This document shows, in pieces, positions 1 through 10,300 of a DNA stretch of 22,020 nucleotides. Made by a program: the position numbers and the translations under genes. A model generated the notes under the pieces. It saw nothing but the letters and a program-made list of their open reading frames with translations. It was not told the DNA's origin and did not search any database. Location: positions 1 through 22,020 of the forward strand of contig PXDL01000193.1 of the NCBI GenBank assembly GCA_003566395.1. The letters run 5' to 3'. How positions within the stretch are numbered: the first letter of the stretch is position 1; each line of letters starts with the position of its first letter. The stretch is from Balneolia bacterium. Its GTDB lineage: Bacteria; Bacteroidota; Rhodothermia; Balneolales; Cyclonatronaceae.

Positions 1-1674
1 AAGGTGCCATTCCGTACCTTCGGGCAAAACGACCGACTCACTGAAAAACAAATCCTGGTCCACCCGTAACGGACCGTTCATATCTCTGAAAAACGGATCC
101 CGAGAAAACGTGATGTTCATTTCGCCCTCTCCCCCTGTTTCCCGGTGTATCACAAAGCTCATGCCCGTGTATTCCCCGTTCTCCAAGAGGCTAGCCGGAT
201 TAGTAAAGGGCGAAAAAATGCGTTTTCCGCTTAATGAGCCCGGCCCGAACGCGGTCTCAAAATGGATGCCCCTCGTGTAGGTATGGCAGCGGTCCGGGTC
301 TTCATCACCATAAATGAAAAGGGCGAACGGGTTCCGCCCTTCCTCACCGAAATGATCCAGATCTATTACAAAAGCATCGCGGTAGGATACGCCCAGCGGA
401 TGCTGCTCCCGCTTTACCAGCACGGGCTGTTTGGTCCGCGAGCCGCAGGCGTTGTTCCATCCGGCAATATCCCAAACGTAATGTCCGTCGGCCGGAAATG
501 TGCGCAAATCGTGTCTGCGCGTTGAGTAAGCGCCGGCCACTTGATAGACGAACAAGCCTTTGTCGTCATGGTTCATCGTGGCGTTATCGTAGGTCGGTTC
601 AAGTCCATCGGTGGTTGACAGTTTTTGGCGATTTTCGAATACCAAAAGTGAGCCGTCATCAAGCTCCACAGCGGCGGCATCTCCGGTGGTGTAAAAATCG
701 CGCAGGGTGATGCGCCGGGTTTCGTCTTCAATCCGGTACATCTCATTCCAGCCAAGAAACTCCCGCTCCCAGGCGTTCACGCTTAAGTTGGCAATATAGC
801 TCTCGAACAGACTCCAGTAGGCCGGGTGCGTGCCTCCGTTTCCCAGATAGGGATGCGGATTTCCGAGCAAATGATGCCCGATTTCATGCACCGTATTTGT
901 CAAGCCTCGGTATCCGTCGGTAAACATGGCGGTAGCCCCGGACACATTCGGACCGAACCCCATCACCTGTAAACCTTCATCAACAGGATAGCTGCCTCCG
1001 CCCAGCCCGGCGAATCCCGACCATCCTGCATTAAAAGGATGCGGAGTGGTGCGATTCCAGCGGTGCACAACTACCGTATAATCGATAATTCCGTTTGACT
1101 CACGCACGTGGACTCCGTACGAAGGCGTGTGCCAATTATCCAGAGAATTAAGTGGTACCCCGGCCCGGGAAGGCTTTCCTTCTCCATCACCAAACACCTT
1201 TTGAATCGCGGCCCGGTTTGCCGGACCTGCCAACCCGCCCCGCAGGGAATCGGGCAGTGAAACGTAATAACTCCGCCCGTAAACCTTCATCTTACCCAGC
1301 GAGGCCTGATCAAAAAAGTTGGTGACATTCTGGAATTCGTTTCTTCCTTCGGTGTCATTTCCGTTTTCGCTGATGAAGCGCCGCATCCACCCGGGCACGT
1401 CGGCCGGGTCTTCTCCCGGCATCTCGTTCCACGCACCCATATCCGCTTCATCGGATTCAAAGCGCGAAAAAATCAGAGAAATACGTAACGTACCCACAGA
1501 TGGGACGGTGCGGCCGGTAAAGACCGAATCCGGCTCAGAAGCCGCAAGCTGCACCTCGGTCTGCTCATCACCCTGAAAACCACGCCTTGTTTCTTCGGCA
1601 AGCTGTTCATCACTGGAAGCACACGAGGCCAAGAGCAGCAGTAAGCCCGCGAGCGGATAAATTATGTGTTTCAT
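1..1674 (-). CDS. lipoprotein zinc metalloprotease, M6-like (3' end beyond window)
   Basis: I translated this by hand; the frame is open for 558 codons from ATG 1674 to the window edge, so the C-terminus is missing. The N-terminus is a lipoprotein signal (MKHIIYPLAG, then LLLLLASC) with the lipid-bearing Cys at residue 18, so the mature protein should sit in an envelope membrane. Zinc-protease motif: HEIGHHLLGNPH, with H263, E264, H267 and a possible third ligand H274. About 35 residues later comes NAWEREFLGW (300-309), which resembles the 'aw-R--LGW' block downstream of the active site in M6 (immune inhibitor A-like) peptidases. The third His is one residue further away than in standard HExxHxxGxxH/D motifs. 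The frame stays open for 59 codons upstream of the ATG but has no ATG there, and the signal peptide supports the chosen start. It lies 222 bases downstream of the hybrid regulator on the same strand. The catalytic class is fairly secure; substrate unknown. Confidence 0.85.
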   Translation of the reverse strand, partial: MKHIIYPLAGLLLLLASCASSDEQLAEETRRGFQGDEQTEVQLAASEPDSVFTGRTVPSVGTLRISLIFSRFESDEADMGAWNEMPGEDPADVPGWMRRFISENGNDTEGRNEFQNVTNFFDQASLGKMKVYGRSYYVSLPDSLRGGLAGPANRAAIQKVFGDGEGKPSRAGVPLNSLDNWHTPSYGVHVRESNGIIDYTVVVHRWNRTTPHPFNAGWSGFAGLGGGSYPVDEGLQVMGFGPNVSGATAMFTDGYRGLTNTVHEIGHHLLGNPHPYLGNGGTHPAYWSLFESYIANLSVNAWEREFLGWNEMYRIEDETRRITLRDFYTTGDAAAVELDDGSLLVFENRQKLSTTDGLEPTYDNATMNHDDKGLFVYQVAGAYSTRRHDLRTFPADGHYVWDIAGWNNACGSRTKQPVLVKREQHPLGVSYRDAFVIDLDHFGEEGRNPFALFIYGDEDPDRCHTYTRGIHFETAFGPGSLSGKRIFSPFTNPASLLENGEYTGMSFVIHRETGGEGEMNITFSRDPFFRDMNGPLRVDQDLFFSESVVLPEGTEWHL

Positions 1675-1896
1675 ACGTTTAGGCAGTTCATTCAGGGAAT
1701 ACTCATTTTTGAGATAGTCGTTCCACGCCAATTTATGGATAATTTCTCCGGGATGTATCTTTGCAGAATCACGGGCAAACTGAGCAATCTTGTGAAAGCG
1801 GTCAATGGTTCGATTCAGTAACCTGACAGCGATTCGTTTATAACAGAAGATTCACATTCCCCGGATGCAAGTTCCTCCAAGTTTGCAAACCCCTTC
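1675..1896. other. intergenic gap between regulator and metalloprotease genes
   Basis: No RNA gene, clear promoter or strong terminator hairpin is visible. On the minus strand the metalloprotease frame is open back to a TGA at about 1852, without an ATG. Confidence 0.5.
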
Positions 1897-4800
1897 TTAA
1901 CCCTCTGATTTCGGCATGGCTCCGAATCGTTTTTTGTAGGCTTTGCTGAAGTATGATGCCGATCTGAATCCCACCTGACGGGCTACTTCTTTTATGAGCG
2001 CCCGGTTGTCTTGTTCCAGCAGATGAGCTGCCTGCTGCAACCGCACTTCCCGAATAAATGCAGCCGGCGTAAAACCGGTCAGTTCACCTACGCGCCGGTA
2101 AAGCTGACGCTCACTCATATTCAGCTCAAAGGCCATATCGCCTACTGAAATATCGGTTTCGGATATATTCGATGTCACATACTCCCGGAGCCGGTCAATG
2201 AGCTGCTCATCTTCTCCCTGTGTATCGGTATCCACAAGCGCTTCGGCGGCCCAACTCTTACGTGACCGGGAAGCCTCCAGCAGATTCTCAGCCCTGGCCA
2301 AAAGCTCTTTTTTATCGAACGGTTTCACCACATAATCGTTGATACCGATGCGCAGGGCTTTCATCATGTCTTCTCGTTCGGCCCTCGCCGTCACAAAAAT
2401 AAAGGGCAGGGACGAGAGCTTTTTATCGGCCTTCATCGCCCCGGCAAGACCGTAGCCGTCAAGTTCGGGCATCATAATATCGCTCACCACCAAATCGGGC
2501 AGTTCCCCGCTCTGAAGCTGTTTCAGGGCATCTTTACCGTTCACAGCCGAGCTAACCGCATAGCCTGCATCTCTGAAAATACCGACGATATATGCTTTCA
2601 TGTCTTCGTTATCATCCACCACCATAGCTGTTTTTGTGGTGGAAGCATCCGGGGCTGTTTTCGTCTCGTTCTGTTCAGGTAATTCAGATGTATCCTCTTC
2701 AACCTGCAAATCCGGGTCAGCTTGTGCGGTCTTCTCAACCGGTTCGGCAGGAGTCTGAATAAACGGAATCCGCACGATAAACGTAGTGCCTTCGCCTTCG
2801 CAGCTTTCCACGGAAATAGTACCTCCGTGCATTTCCACCAGCTCTTTGGTAATCGCAAGCCCGAGACCCAAACCTTCCGAATAGTTCTTTTCATCCTGCT
2901 TCACCTTATAGAAACGATCGAAAAGATTTCCTATATCTGATTCAGGAATTCCTTTACCGGTATCCGAAACCCGTATAATCAGCTCATCGTCTTCTTTTAT
3001 CACCTCAGTCTGAATTTCACCGTGGGCATCGGTGAATTTAATTGCATTGGAAAGCAGATTCCCGATAACCATCTGAATTTTGTCGTCATCGAGCAAACAC
3101 ACCGGCATTTCAGCTTCCACACCTACCAAAAGCCGTACATCCCTTGATTCGGCAAATGATTCGAAAGCTCCGATATGCGTTTTGAAATAGGATGTCGTTT
3201 CCACGGGCTTTCTGTTCAGGCTTACTTTTCCGCTGTCGAGCCGGGTGATATCAATAATTTGCTCAACCAGACGCTTGAGTCTGTCCGAATTATTGAGGGC
3301 GGTTCTAAGATCGGATGACGGCGCCGGTGAGCGCTCCAGTTCATTTCGCAGGCTGCCGAGCACCAGCGTTAAAGGGGTGCGGAGCTCATGGGAAATATTG
3401 GCAAATAGCTTGTCCTTCAGCTCGGTAACGGCAGCGATTTCATCATTCTTCGACTCCACCTCCAGCTTGGCGCTTTCAAGGTCTTCATTTTTTTGACGCA
3501 GAGACTCGGTTCGCTCTTCAATGACGGCCTCAAGTTCCTGCTGCCTTATTTTATAGCGGTGCGTCTGCCATTTTACGGCTCCGTACATCAGCAGAATTAA
3601 TCCGAGCAAATACAGTCCGTACGCCCAGTAGGTGCGGTACCAGGGCGGCAAAATGCGGAAAGCATAAGACCCGGCAGGCGAAACATGCCCTGAAGGAAAC
3701 CGGCTCCGCACTTCAAAAACATAGTCGCCTTCCGGAAGATTTGAAAACTCCCGGAACGTCCGGTCGCTCCACTCCGACCATTGATCGTTAAAGCCTGCCA
3801 GCCGCGACTGAAACAACAGCTGCTGAGGCGTCTGCGAAAATGAAGGCTGGGCGTATGAAAAATGAAGATTATGGTCGGAGTAATCCAGTACGGCCGGCTC
3901 TAACCGCCCGGCTGAAGAGCCACCGAACAGCAGTGAATCCTGCCCGGTGTGAACACTTCGGACAAGGACCGGATCGAAATCCGCGCGGCCCGGAGTGTAC
4001 AGCCGATGCCGTTCGGTAACCCAAATCCCCGAAGGTGTACTGGCATAGGCGAAGTCGTTGGTCAGATGGTATCCAAACACCGGCTCAGTTGTAAACTGGC
4101 GAAACGCCAGGGAGTCGGACCTCAGGGTTTGACCGTCGAATGTTAAAAGGCTGTTATGCTGCTGCGCATCCACGGATACCATAAAGACTCGGTTTTCGGT
4201 GGTTTCAATATGCTCCAGATACGCGAAGTCCGGAAGCTGAAGTCCGGTTGGGATGAGCGCTTCGCTGGTGAGCGGTCGGCCGGGCTGAATCCGCTCCGAA
4301 TCAAGCATTACAAGCTGATGCCCATCATCGATTCCAAAAAGCGCGTTTCCGATTTCAAATACCGCTGACAGGGTGGGCGAATCTTCGGTTCCGTCAAAGG
4401 TTTCGGTCAGTATATCGGGCGAATCCTTGTAAAAGCCGTCCCAGGCTTGTGGTGAAGATAAGCGGTATGCAAATCCCTGCGTGGTTCTCAGCCAGACATC
4501 ACCCTGAGCATCCACAAACCCTTCGTGTATATCTTCCCCCGGCTCCATCAGCACGGCATGCTCGCTAATCCGGGGCGTTCCGTCTGCATCAAACGCGAGC
4601 CTCATAGCGGTAACATGATTGATTCCTGCAAGTAGGAAGCGGTCGCTTCTGCCGGGTTGAAAAAGCAGGACAAAATCTTGAATGTTTCTACGAAGGTCGT
4701 TTGATTCGCGGAGTTGTTCACCGTCCCACGAAGCCAGACCGTTTTGGGTCAGGATGATGAGCCGCTCACTCCCGTTTTCATCCCTTATCTGCGCAAAAGC

Positions 4801-5988
4801 CCGGCTTTGATTCAGTACCGAAGAAAGCTCTTCTATTTGTTTATCTGCGGCCCGCATAACGCTGGTTGAAGTGAGAATCCACAGCTGATTGCCATAACGG
4901 TGCACTACGTAGGGCGTACCGCGAATAGGGTCCGGACGCGGAATTAATCTGGCCGGTTGTTCGTGATTGATACGCACGATGCCGTTACCGGTCATCAGCC
5001 AGATACCGCCTTCGCGGTCTTCAGCCATATTCAGGATTGTGTTGCTCGGCAGGCCGGACTGCTCGGTAAAATGATACACGGTATTAAATTCCTTATCGAA
5101 CAGATAGAATCCGTTTTCAATAGTTACGATGCCCGTCTCTCCGGTTGAAAGTACGCCTGCGTTGTAAATACGGCTTGCGGGGTTGGTAAAGTAGGGTGAT
5201 GCGCTGCCGTCCGGATAAACGCGCCGAAGCCGTTCGCCGGTTACGGGATTGTAGAGGGTAAACTCGTTATCGGTCTGAAGAAGCCACAACGGATAGTCAT
5301 CGGTCTCGCCTATATGGACGGTAGCCGTCATGGTCATAGGGCGGTCGGTTAATTCATACTTGAACCGCACGCCCTCGTTTTCGATACGGTACAGTCCGAA
5401 ACGGGAATCGCTCATTGAGAGCACATACAAGCGGTCGCCGGAGCGTACAAACCGTGCATTCACCTCCGGGGCATCCATCATGCTAAACGAATCCGAATCG
5501 GGTTTATACCGGATTATCACTCTTGAATCGCGGATATAAACGGAACCTTCCAGGTTTTCCAGCTCCCAGGCGGTCAGGGTTTGCTCACTAAGGGCGTTCA
5601 GCGAATCAGACAGAGAGTTAAACTGAATAAGGCCGAGTGAATCAGGCTCAAGATATCCGAAAACCCGTTGTCCCCCGGCGTAGATCCTTCCGCTGTCGTC
5701 TATTTCAAGTGACCGCATAGGTCCGCCAGTTTCTATCAGCCTCCAGTTGAGTCCGTCGTATTCAAGAATGCCCGCACTGTTGGCAAAATAGAGAATGCCG
5801 GCTGCGTTCTGAACCATATCCCAGGTTTGGGTCGCCCCTCCGTATTCATCCGGAGAAAAAACCTGCATCACCGGTTTGGCATGGTGATCATACAACCAGC
5901 GTTCGGGGTCGGCATCTGAGGCAGCCCTGACCGAAACACATAAAAGCAAAGCAAGAAAGAAGCCCGGATACAGGTTCGGTAATTTCAT
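1897..5988 (-). CDS. hybrid two-component system sensor kinase / AraC-type response regulator (HTCS)
   Basis: A single protein of about 1363 residues combines sensor, kinase, receiver and DNA-binding output. Domains in order, numbered from ATG 5988: signal peptide (1-22); a long periplasmic sensor with propeller-type Reg_prop-like repeats, clearest near 55-85 and 310-345; a Y_Y_Y domain (about 705-775); one membrane span (about 787-808); a coiled-coil linker; a dimerisation/phosphoacceptor helix with H867 in SHELRTPL; an ATPase domain with N981, DTGKGIP and GLGLGLAI; a receiver with D1125/D1126, phospho-acceptor D1170 in SDIMMPELDG and K1222; and a C-terminal AraC pair of HTH motifs (about 1262-1363). 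All phosphorelay residues are present, so it should be active. A GTG four codons upstream (6000) is possible, but the ATG gives a cleaner signal peptide. Family members usually sense extracellular glycans and control adjacent loci; here the divergent neighbour is an efflux operon. The ligand is not deducible. Confidence 0.96.
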   Translation of the reverse strand: MKLPNLYPGFFLALLLCVSVRAASDADPERWLYDHHAKPVMQVFSPDEYGGATQTWDMVQNAAGILYFANSAGILEYDGLNWRLIETGGPMRSLEIDDSGRIYAGGQRVFGYLEPDSLGLIQFNSLSDSLNALSEQTLTAWELENLEGSVYIRDSRVIIRYKPDSDSFSMMDAPEVNARFVRSGDRLYVLSMSDSRFGLYRIENEGVRFKYELTDRPMTMTATVHIGETDDYPLWLLQTDNEFTLYNPVTGERLRRVYPDGSASPYFTNPASRIYNAGVLSTGETGIVTIENGFYLFDKEFNTVYHFTEQSGLPSNTILNMAEDREGGIWLMTGNGIVRINHEQPARLIPRPDPIRGTPYVVHRYGNQLWILTSTSVMRAADKQIEELSSVLNQSRAFAQIRDENGSERLIILTQNGLASWDGEQLRESNDLRRNIQDFVLLFQPGRSDRFLLAGINHVTAMRLAFDADGTPRISEHAVLMEPGEDIHEGFVDAQGDVWLRTTQGFAYRLSSPQAWDGFYKDSPDILTETFDGTEDSPTLSAVFEIGNALFGIDDGHQLVMLDSERIQPGRPLTSEALIPTGLQLPDFAYLEHIETTENRVFMVSVDAQQHNSLLTFDGQTLRSDSLAFRQFTTEPVFGYHLTNDFAYASTPSGIWVTERHRLYTPGRADFDPVLVRSVHTGQDSLLFGGSSAGRLEPAVLDYSDHNLHFSYAQPSFSQTPQQLLFQSRLAGFNDQWSEWSDRTFREFSNLPEGDYVFEVRSRFPSGHVSPAGSYAFRILPPWYRTYWAYGLYLLGLILLMYGAVKWQTHRYKIRQQELEAVIEERTESLRQKNEDLESAKLEVESKNDEIAAVTELKDKLFANISHELRTPLTLVLGSLRNELERSPAPSSDLRTALNNSDRLKRLVEQIIDITRLDSGKVSLNRKPVETTSYFKTHIGAFESFAESRDVRLLVGVEAEMPVCLLDDDKIQMVIGNLLSNAIKFTDAHGEIQTEVIKEDDELIIRVSDTGKGIPESDIGNLFDRFYKVKQDEKNYSEGLGLGLAITKELVEMHGGTISVESCEGEGTTFIVRIPFIQTPAEPVEKTAQADPDLQVEEDTSELPEQNETKTAPDASTTKTAMVVDDNEDMKAYIVGIFRDAGYAVSSAVNGKDALKQLQSGELPDLVVSDIMMPELDGYGLAGAMKADKKLSSLPFIFVTARAEREDMMKALRIGINDYVVKPFDKKELLARAENLLEASRSRKSWAAEALVDTDTQGEDEQLIDRLREYVTSNISETDISVGDMAFELNMSERQLYRRVGELTGFTPAAFIREVRLQQAAHLLEQDNRALIKEVARQVGFRSASYFSKAYKKRFGAMPKSEG

Positions 5989-6000
5989 ATCAATGACCAC

Positions 6001-6150
6001 AGTGAATATTTCCTAATATTGCTTTATGATTAACGAATTGCAAATACTTGCTGTAGGTTCTCCCCTCTATATTTTTAATGATTGTTTAAACGATGGATAG
6101 AGGATTGCTGTTAAACGATCAATTATTTCCTATCAAAAGCTCTGACTTCC
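6001..6150. promoter_or_regulatory. divergent regulatory region between the HTCS and efflux operon
   Basis: This 150-base A/T-rich gap must hold the promoters of both divergent units. On the plus strand, TATATTTT (6068-6075) resembles the Bacteroidota -7 element TAnnTTTG, with CTTG ending at 6050 as a possible -33 element 17 bases upstream. A perfect 9-bp direct repeat TTAAACGAT occurs at 6086-6094 and 6111-6119, just downstream of that promoter, each copy preceded by ATTG. The repeats could bind a dimeric AraC-type output domain. The promoter call is weak; the repeat itself is certain. Confidence 0.45.
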
Positions 6151-7281
6151 ATGAATACACGAATCCGGAACCAACGTTATGCGGCGTACGCGGTAACGGG
6201 CCTCATCATAGTTATTTCTCTGATTATATTTATGATGATGCCTTCAACCCCTATGGCCGAAGACCTGCCCGACACCACCGATACGGTGCGCGAAGTGAAC
6301 GTCCGGGAATTTGAACCGGCCGACATCACCACCGACATACGCATTACAGGACGCATCAGGGCCGTTGAACGAATTGATCTTTATTCTGAAGTGCAGGGCG
6401 TGCTTATAGATGGAGCTCGTCCGTTCAGGTCCGGTATCCGTTTTAATGAAGGGGATGTTTTAGTCCACCTCGACAATACCGATCAGGCTCTTGAGCTGTA
6501 TGCACAGCGAAGCCGCTTTCAGGCCGCGATTGCCTCACTGCTTCCGGTATTACGAACCGATTTCCCGGATAATGCCGATGCCTGGGCCGCTTATGTGGAA
6601 GACTTCGACCCCGAATCAACCATGCCCGACCTGCCTGAGGTCGCAGAACGTCAGGAACGCTTTTTCATCTCGGCAAACGAAATTTACGGGCAATTTTATT
6701 CCATCCGCGCGCTTGAAAACCGGCTCGGCAAATTCACCCTTCGCGCTCCTTTCAGCGGTGAACTTCGTGAAGCCGATGCCTATCCCGGTACCCTCATACA
6801 GCCGAACACCCGGCTTGGTGAGTTCGTGGGCGATGTCTATGAACTGGAGACGTTTGTAAGCTTGTACGAACTTGATTTCATCCGCACCGGCGATCGTGTT
6901 CGTTTGTCGTCTGCAATATCGGGACTGGAGACCGAGGGCGTCATTACCCGCATCGGTCGCTCGGTTGATGCCGCTTCCCAGGCTTTTCCGGTATATGTGG
7001 AGGTTGAGTCTCCCGAACTACGAAGCGGAATTTATTTACAGGGCCACATTAGCGGACGAACGGCTGAAGGAGTCGTGGAGCTGCCGCGTAATTTACTCAC
7101 CCGTGAAAATACGGTCATGGTTATCGAAGACGGCATCGCCACGCACAAAAAGGTTGAGCCGGTATTTTTTAATCGCACAACCGTATTAGTGCGCGGAATT
7201 GAAGTGGGCGATCAGGTGATTGAGCTTCGGGCGGGCACCTCCACGCTGGCCGGCACCAAAGTAACGCCCGTATCCGAGTAA
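6151..7281 (+). CDS. RND efflux periplasmic adaptor (membrane fusion protein)
   Basis: 376 residues. This is the HlyD/AcrA-type adaptor that links an inner-membrane RND permease to an outer-membrane channel. An uncleaved-looking N-terminal membrane anchor (about 12-32) is followed by an adaptor core: a first lipoyl half with ITGRIRAVERIDLYSEVQG and FNEGDVLVHLDN, a helical hairpin (about 110-195), the second lipoyl half LRAPFSGELREADAYPGT, then the beta-barrel and membrane-proximal domains. There is no lipobox Cys, unlike the second adaptor in this window. ATG 6151 is the first good start and gives the whole anchor. It is the first gene of a three-gene operon, 29 bases before the permease, and is transcribed divergently from the HTCS gene. 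Confidence 0.95.
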   Translation: MNTRIRNQRYAAYAVTGLIIVISLIIFMMMPSTPMAEDLPDTTDTVREVNVREFEPADITTDIRITGRIRAVERIDLYSEVQGVLIDGARPFRSGIRFNEGDVLVHLDNTDQALELYAQRSRFQAAIASLLPVLRTDFPDNADAWAAYVEDFDPESTMPDLPEVAERQERFFISANEIYGQFYSIRALENRLGKFTLRAPFSGELREADAYPGTLIQPNTRLGEFVGDVYELETFVSLYELDFIRTGDRVRLSSAISGLETEGVITRIGRSVDAASQAFPVYVEVESPELRSGIYLQGHISGRTAEGVVELPRNLLTRENTVMVIEDGIATHKKVEPVFFNRTTVLVRGIEVGDQVIELRAGTSTLAGTKVTPVSE

Positions 7282-7310
7282 CCGAAGGTATTTAACACAA
7301 CAGCCAAACT

Positions 7311-10300
7311 ATGCGAAATTTGATCGGTTACTTTATTTCCTACAAATCGGTAGCCAACTTCACCCTGCTTATACTCATTCTGATGGGCGTGCTGGTTTTT
7401 TCGAGCCTGCGCTACTCATTTTTTCCTGAAGAGTCGGTTCGGTTCATTAATATCGACATCATCTATACCGGAGCTTCGCCCGACGAAGTGGAAGAAGGTG
7501 CTATTGCCAAGATTGAGGATAATCTGAAGGGCGTTAGCGGTATAGAACGTTTCACCTCGGTTTCCCAAAACAACCGGGGCACTATTGAGGTCGAGCTTAT
7601 CGAAAACGCCGATCCCGACGATGTGCTTATTGATATTCGCAATGCGGTCGATCAAATCACCACCTTTCCTTCGGCTATGGACGACCCGGTTGTGTACAAG
7701 GTGGAAGTCCTCACCGATGCGTTAACCTTCGCCCTCAGCGGCAATCAGCCCCTGACGGTTATCAAAGACATCGCCCGGGATATCGAAACCGATCTGCTCA
7801 ATCAGCCGGGCATTTCCAAGGTTACGATTGAAGGCTATCCGGAAGAAGAAATTGACATCAGCATCAGGGAAGAAACACTGCGTGCGTACAACCTCACCTT
7901 TGCCGACGTAACGCAGGCCGTAGCCGGTTCCAATATCGAGCTGTTCGGAGGAACGATAAAAACCGGAGTGGAAGAAATCCAGATCAAGGCAGATTCGCGA
8001 GAATATTTCGCTCAGGATATGGAGCATATTGTGGTTCGCGCCCTGCCTGACGGCCAGATTGTGCGGCTGGGAGACATAGCCGAGCTTTCCAACCGGTTTG
8101 CGGAAACCCCTGACCGCCGGACCCTCAACGGCAACCGTTCGGTTAGCATCACCGTGGATAACACCCCGGACGAAGACATTCTGGAAACCGTCACTTTTCT
8201 GCGCTCCTATATTGAATCGTTTAATGAAGGCCGGGAAGACGTCCGTGCTACGGTAATCAGCGACCGCGGCGACGCTCTTGAAGAGCGAATTCAGGTGTTG
8301 TCCGACAACGCATGGCAGGGCGCACTTTTGGTAGTTATCGTACTCGGAATTTTTCTGAATTTCAGGCTTGCCCTATGGGTCTCCCTGCAAATTCCGGTAG
8401 CCTTGCTCGGCATGATTATTTTCGCCGGACTTTGGGGAATCACCATCAACCAGCTTTCCATGTTCGGTGTTATCCTGGTGCTCGGGATTCTGGTGGATTA
8501 CGGCGTGGTGGTTTCGGAAAACATCTATCAGCATTTTGAACGGGGTAAGGATGCCGTAAGAGCGGCCATTGACGGAACCATGGAAATTGTTTCGCCTCTG
8601 ATGCTGTCTTTCACGACCACCGTGGCCGCTTTTTCGTTCTTCTTCTTTCTCGACGGCAGGCTTGGGGAGTTTTTCTCCGACATCTCTTTTGTTGTGATCG
8701 CCTCAAATATTGTGGCGCTGCTTGTCGGTTTTTTCCTGCTTCCCGCACTCATCGCCAACTCAAGGTCGCTTCGCAAATCCAACAAACCCAACCGGCTCGA
8801 ACGCTTGTTCGACCGCATGTTTAAAAAAATTCTGAACGGGTTCTATGCACCGGCGTTACGATTCGGCCTTCGGTTTCCCTTCATCGTACTTGCAACAGTT
8901 ATAGGTTTATTTTTAATAACTATCGGCGGTTTCAGAAGTGATACCATTCAGACTACTTTTTTTCCGAATATCGAATTTGATGAAGTCTCGGTTAGTTTGC
9001 GCCTGCCCGCCGGCACCGGAGATGAGGTAACCGAATCCATCCTTATGGAGATTGAAGAAGCCGCCTACCGCGTGAACGACCGGCTTACCGAAGAAGCGAA
9101 CGGTAATTCCCCTATTCTGTATGTTCAGCGCATCACCGGCCCACAGCCTAACACCGGACGCCTTCAGATCACTCTTACAAAACCGGAAGAGCGCAATTTT
9201 CTCGCTTTCGACATTGCCGGAATGATTCGGGAAGAAACCGGCGATGTGCCCGAGGCCGAAAATCTCTCCTTCGGTACCGGAGCTGCCTTCGGAAAACCTA
9301 TTTCCATTTCCATGATTCATCGCCATGACGATCTGGACGAGCTTCGGGAGGTGAAGCAAAAACTTAGCGAAATGCTTCGGGCCGAAGACACCATTATCGA
9401 CGTGATCGACAACGATGAAATAGGGCAGCGCGAACTCGATATCAGCCTGAAACCACAGGCCGAACTGCTCGGCTTCACTCTACAACAGGTCATTGATCAG
9501 GTCCGGCAGGGATTTTTCGGTACGGAAATCCAGAGCGTGCAGCGTGGTGATGAGGAGATTAAGGTGTGGGTTCGCTACGACAGAGAGGGTCGGTCATCTG
9601 TGAGCGATTTGGAGCGAATGCGCATCACCGGGCCCGACGGCAACCGCTATTTTTTACGTGATATTGCCAATGTAAGCGAACAGGAAACCGTGGTGCTGAT
9701 CAACCGCCGTGACGGCCGGCGTGAAATACTTGTGGAGGCCGATGTGGCCGCCCTCGATATTCCGGTTCCCGCCGTTATCGGGATGATCCAAAGCCGGATT
9801 CTCCCTGAAATTCAGGAAACGTATCCGTTTGTGGAATACACCTTCGAGGGGCAGGCACGCCAGTCGCGGGACACCGCCGCATCGGCCGCCAGAGCCGGGC
9901 CGGTAATTCTTTTATTTATGCTTTTTATGATATTGCTAAACGGACGGTCGGTCTCTCAAGCCGTCATAACGATTATCGTGATTCCTTTTGCGATTATCGG
10001 GGTAGCGTGGGGCCACGTGCTTAGCGGGATACCGCTGAGTATTTTTTCGATGCTCGGAGTCATTGCCCTCATCGGTATTCTGATCAACAATATGTTTGTT
10101 TTGCTTAGCAGTTTTAATGATCAGCTGCGTGCCGGGGGCGGATTTGCGGCATCGGTGTACCGGGCTTCTTTGTCGCGTTTCAAACCGATTATGCTCACCG
10201 CCATAACCACCGCGGCCGGACTGACCCCACTGCTTTTAGGTACTTCCATCGGTGCGCAGTTCCTGAAACCGACAGGCGTGTCCGTGTTCTACGGGCTGCT

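Noticed and set aside
1675..1851. N-terminal extension of the metalloprotease (59 open codons upstream)
   Set aside because: No ATG in the stretch, and the lipoprotein signal peptide begins exactly at ATG 1674; an open frame of this length can occur by chance.
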